A DNA stretch of 64,000 bases. Source: Haloechinothrix aidingensis (lineage in GTDB: Bacteria > Actinomycetota > Actinomycetes > Mycobacteriales > Pseudonocardiaceae). Position 1 is the stretch's first letter. Every line of letters starts with the position of its first letter. This document shows positions 63,837 to 64,000 of this stretch, piece after piece. A program made the translations under genes and the position numbers. A model generated the notes under the pieces. It was not told the origin of the DNA. It saw nothing but the letters and a program-made list of their open reading frames with translations, and searched no databases. The stretch is taken from contig NZ_JACCKD010000006.1 in NCBI RefSeq assembly GCF_013450155.1, forward strand, positions 248,001 through 312,000, given 5' to 3'.

Positions 63837-64000
63837 ATGGGTCGGATCAGTGCCTCGGTGGAGCTTCCGGCAGCACCGGAGAAGGTGTGGCAGGAGTTCT
63901 CCAACCCCAGCAACTTCGAGAAGTGGCTGACCATCCACACCAAGTGGAAGGGCGAGGTTCCCACCGAGTTCACCACGGGAAGCCAGGTGTCCGAGGTGGT
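63837..64000 (+). CDS. SRPBCC family protein, 3' end outside window
   Basis: Only the first ~54 residues are present, from ATG 63837 with AGGAGG upstream. 'GRISASVELPAAPEKVWQEF' and 'PSNFEKWLTIHTKWKG' match the N-terminal part of SRPBCC (polyketide cyclase/START-like) proteins, which bind hydrophobic ligands. It may be co-transcribed with the lipid-transfer gene 103 bp upstream. Confidence 0.75.
   Translation, partial: MGRISASVELPAAPEKVWQEFSNPSNFEKWLTIHTKWKGEVPTEFTTGSQVSEV

Noticed and set aside
1-64000. CRISPR arrays
   Set aside because: No regularly spaced identical repeats with unique spacers were seen; the tandem repeats found have two or three copies only.

Overview
The window is GC-rich with strong G/C bias at third codon positions, ATGA/GTGA-coupled genes, GTG and TTG starts, leaderless or TAnnnT promoters, and actinobacterial families (Replic_Relax, DUF2637, DUF5753/DUF397, BTAD, GP88). 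It looks like a chromosomal segment of a mycelial actinomycete, most likely a Pseudonocardiaceae member (Saccharomonospora/Prauserella/Amycolatopsis type). The genus is inference; no rRNA or ribosomal marker is present.

Three blocks are visible. (1) Positions 1 to about 36,700 form a large integrative conjugative element (ICE1) whose left end lies outside the window. It carries a Tad/Flp-type pilus operon ending in a LysM-BTAD membrane protein (1-5768), a cargo island between a decayed IS701 transposase and a truncated TnsA-like gene (6150-9072), a set of element housekeeping genes including an extra sliding clamp (9849-14168), a methylase-like protein followed by a helicase-nuclease fusion (14353-17930), a VirB/D4-type transfer region read leftward (19161-31265: wall hydrolase, Replic_Relax protein, VirD4, GP88, VirB4, PrgI/VirB3, VirB6-like, VirB2-like), three consecutive methyltransferase-fold genes (31767-34521) and a large serine recombinase (35113-36738).

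(2) Positions 36,746-49,370 form a second, compact element (AICE2) of the pSAM2 type. It is flanked by a perfect 45-bp direct repeat, 36701-36745 and 49326-49370, that is the 3' part of tRNA-Ala(GGC). It carries an Abi/HEPN-like gene, an inositol-phosphatase/DUF5919 pair, a GntR-type repressor facing its operators, a translationally coupled transfer operon (RRQRL zinc protein, DUF2637, FtsK-like TraB), prim-pol and RepA-like replication genes, Xis, and a tyrosine integrase next to the intact tRNA. Two unrelated DNA-transfer strategies (ssDNA T4SS and FtsK-type dsDNA pump) therefore sit back to back at one tRNA locus.

(3) From the tRNA to the end (49,402-64,000) the gene content looks chromosomal: a glutamate-type ABC binding lipoprotein, an ion-channel-like protein, a Rieske lipoprotein, an SGNH hydrolase, a decayed DUF5753/DUF397 pair, VOC and DUF1801 proteins, a PLP decarboxylase, a CoA-binding protein, a Baeyer-Villiger-type monooxygenase coupled to an SDR, a low-complexity acidic membrane protein, a DUF445 protein, a TetR regulator, and a thiolase-like lipid-transfer protein followed by the start of an SRPBCC protein.

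The best candidates for something undescribed are the DUF4297/Cap4-like nuclease with a mid-protein zinc cluster (6688-8727), the motif-IV-less methylase plus helicase-nuclease pair (14353-17930), the three-gene methyltransferase-fold operon (31767-34521), the element-borne sliding clamp, and the structured leader RNA at 12484-12590.
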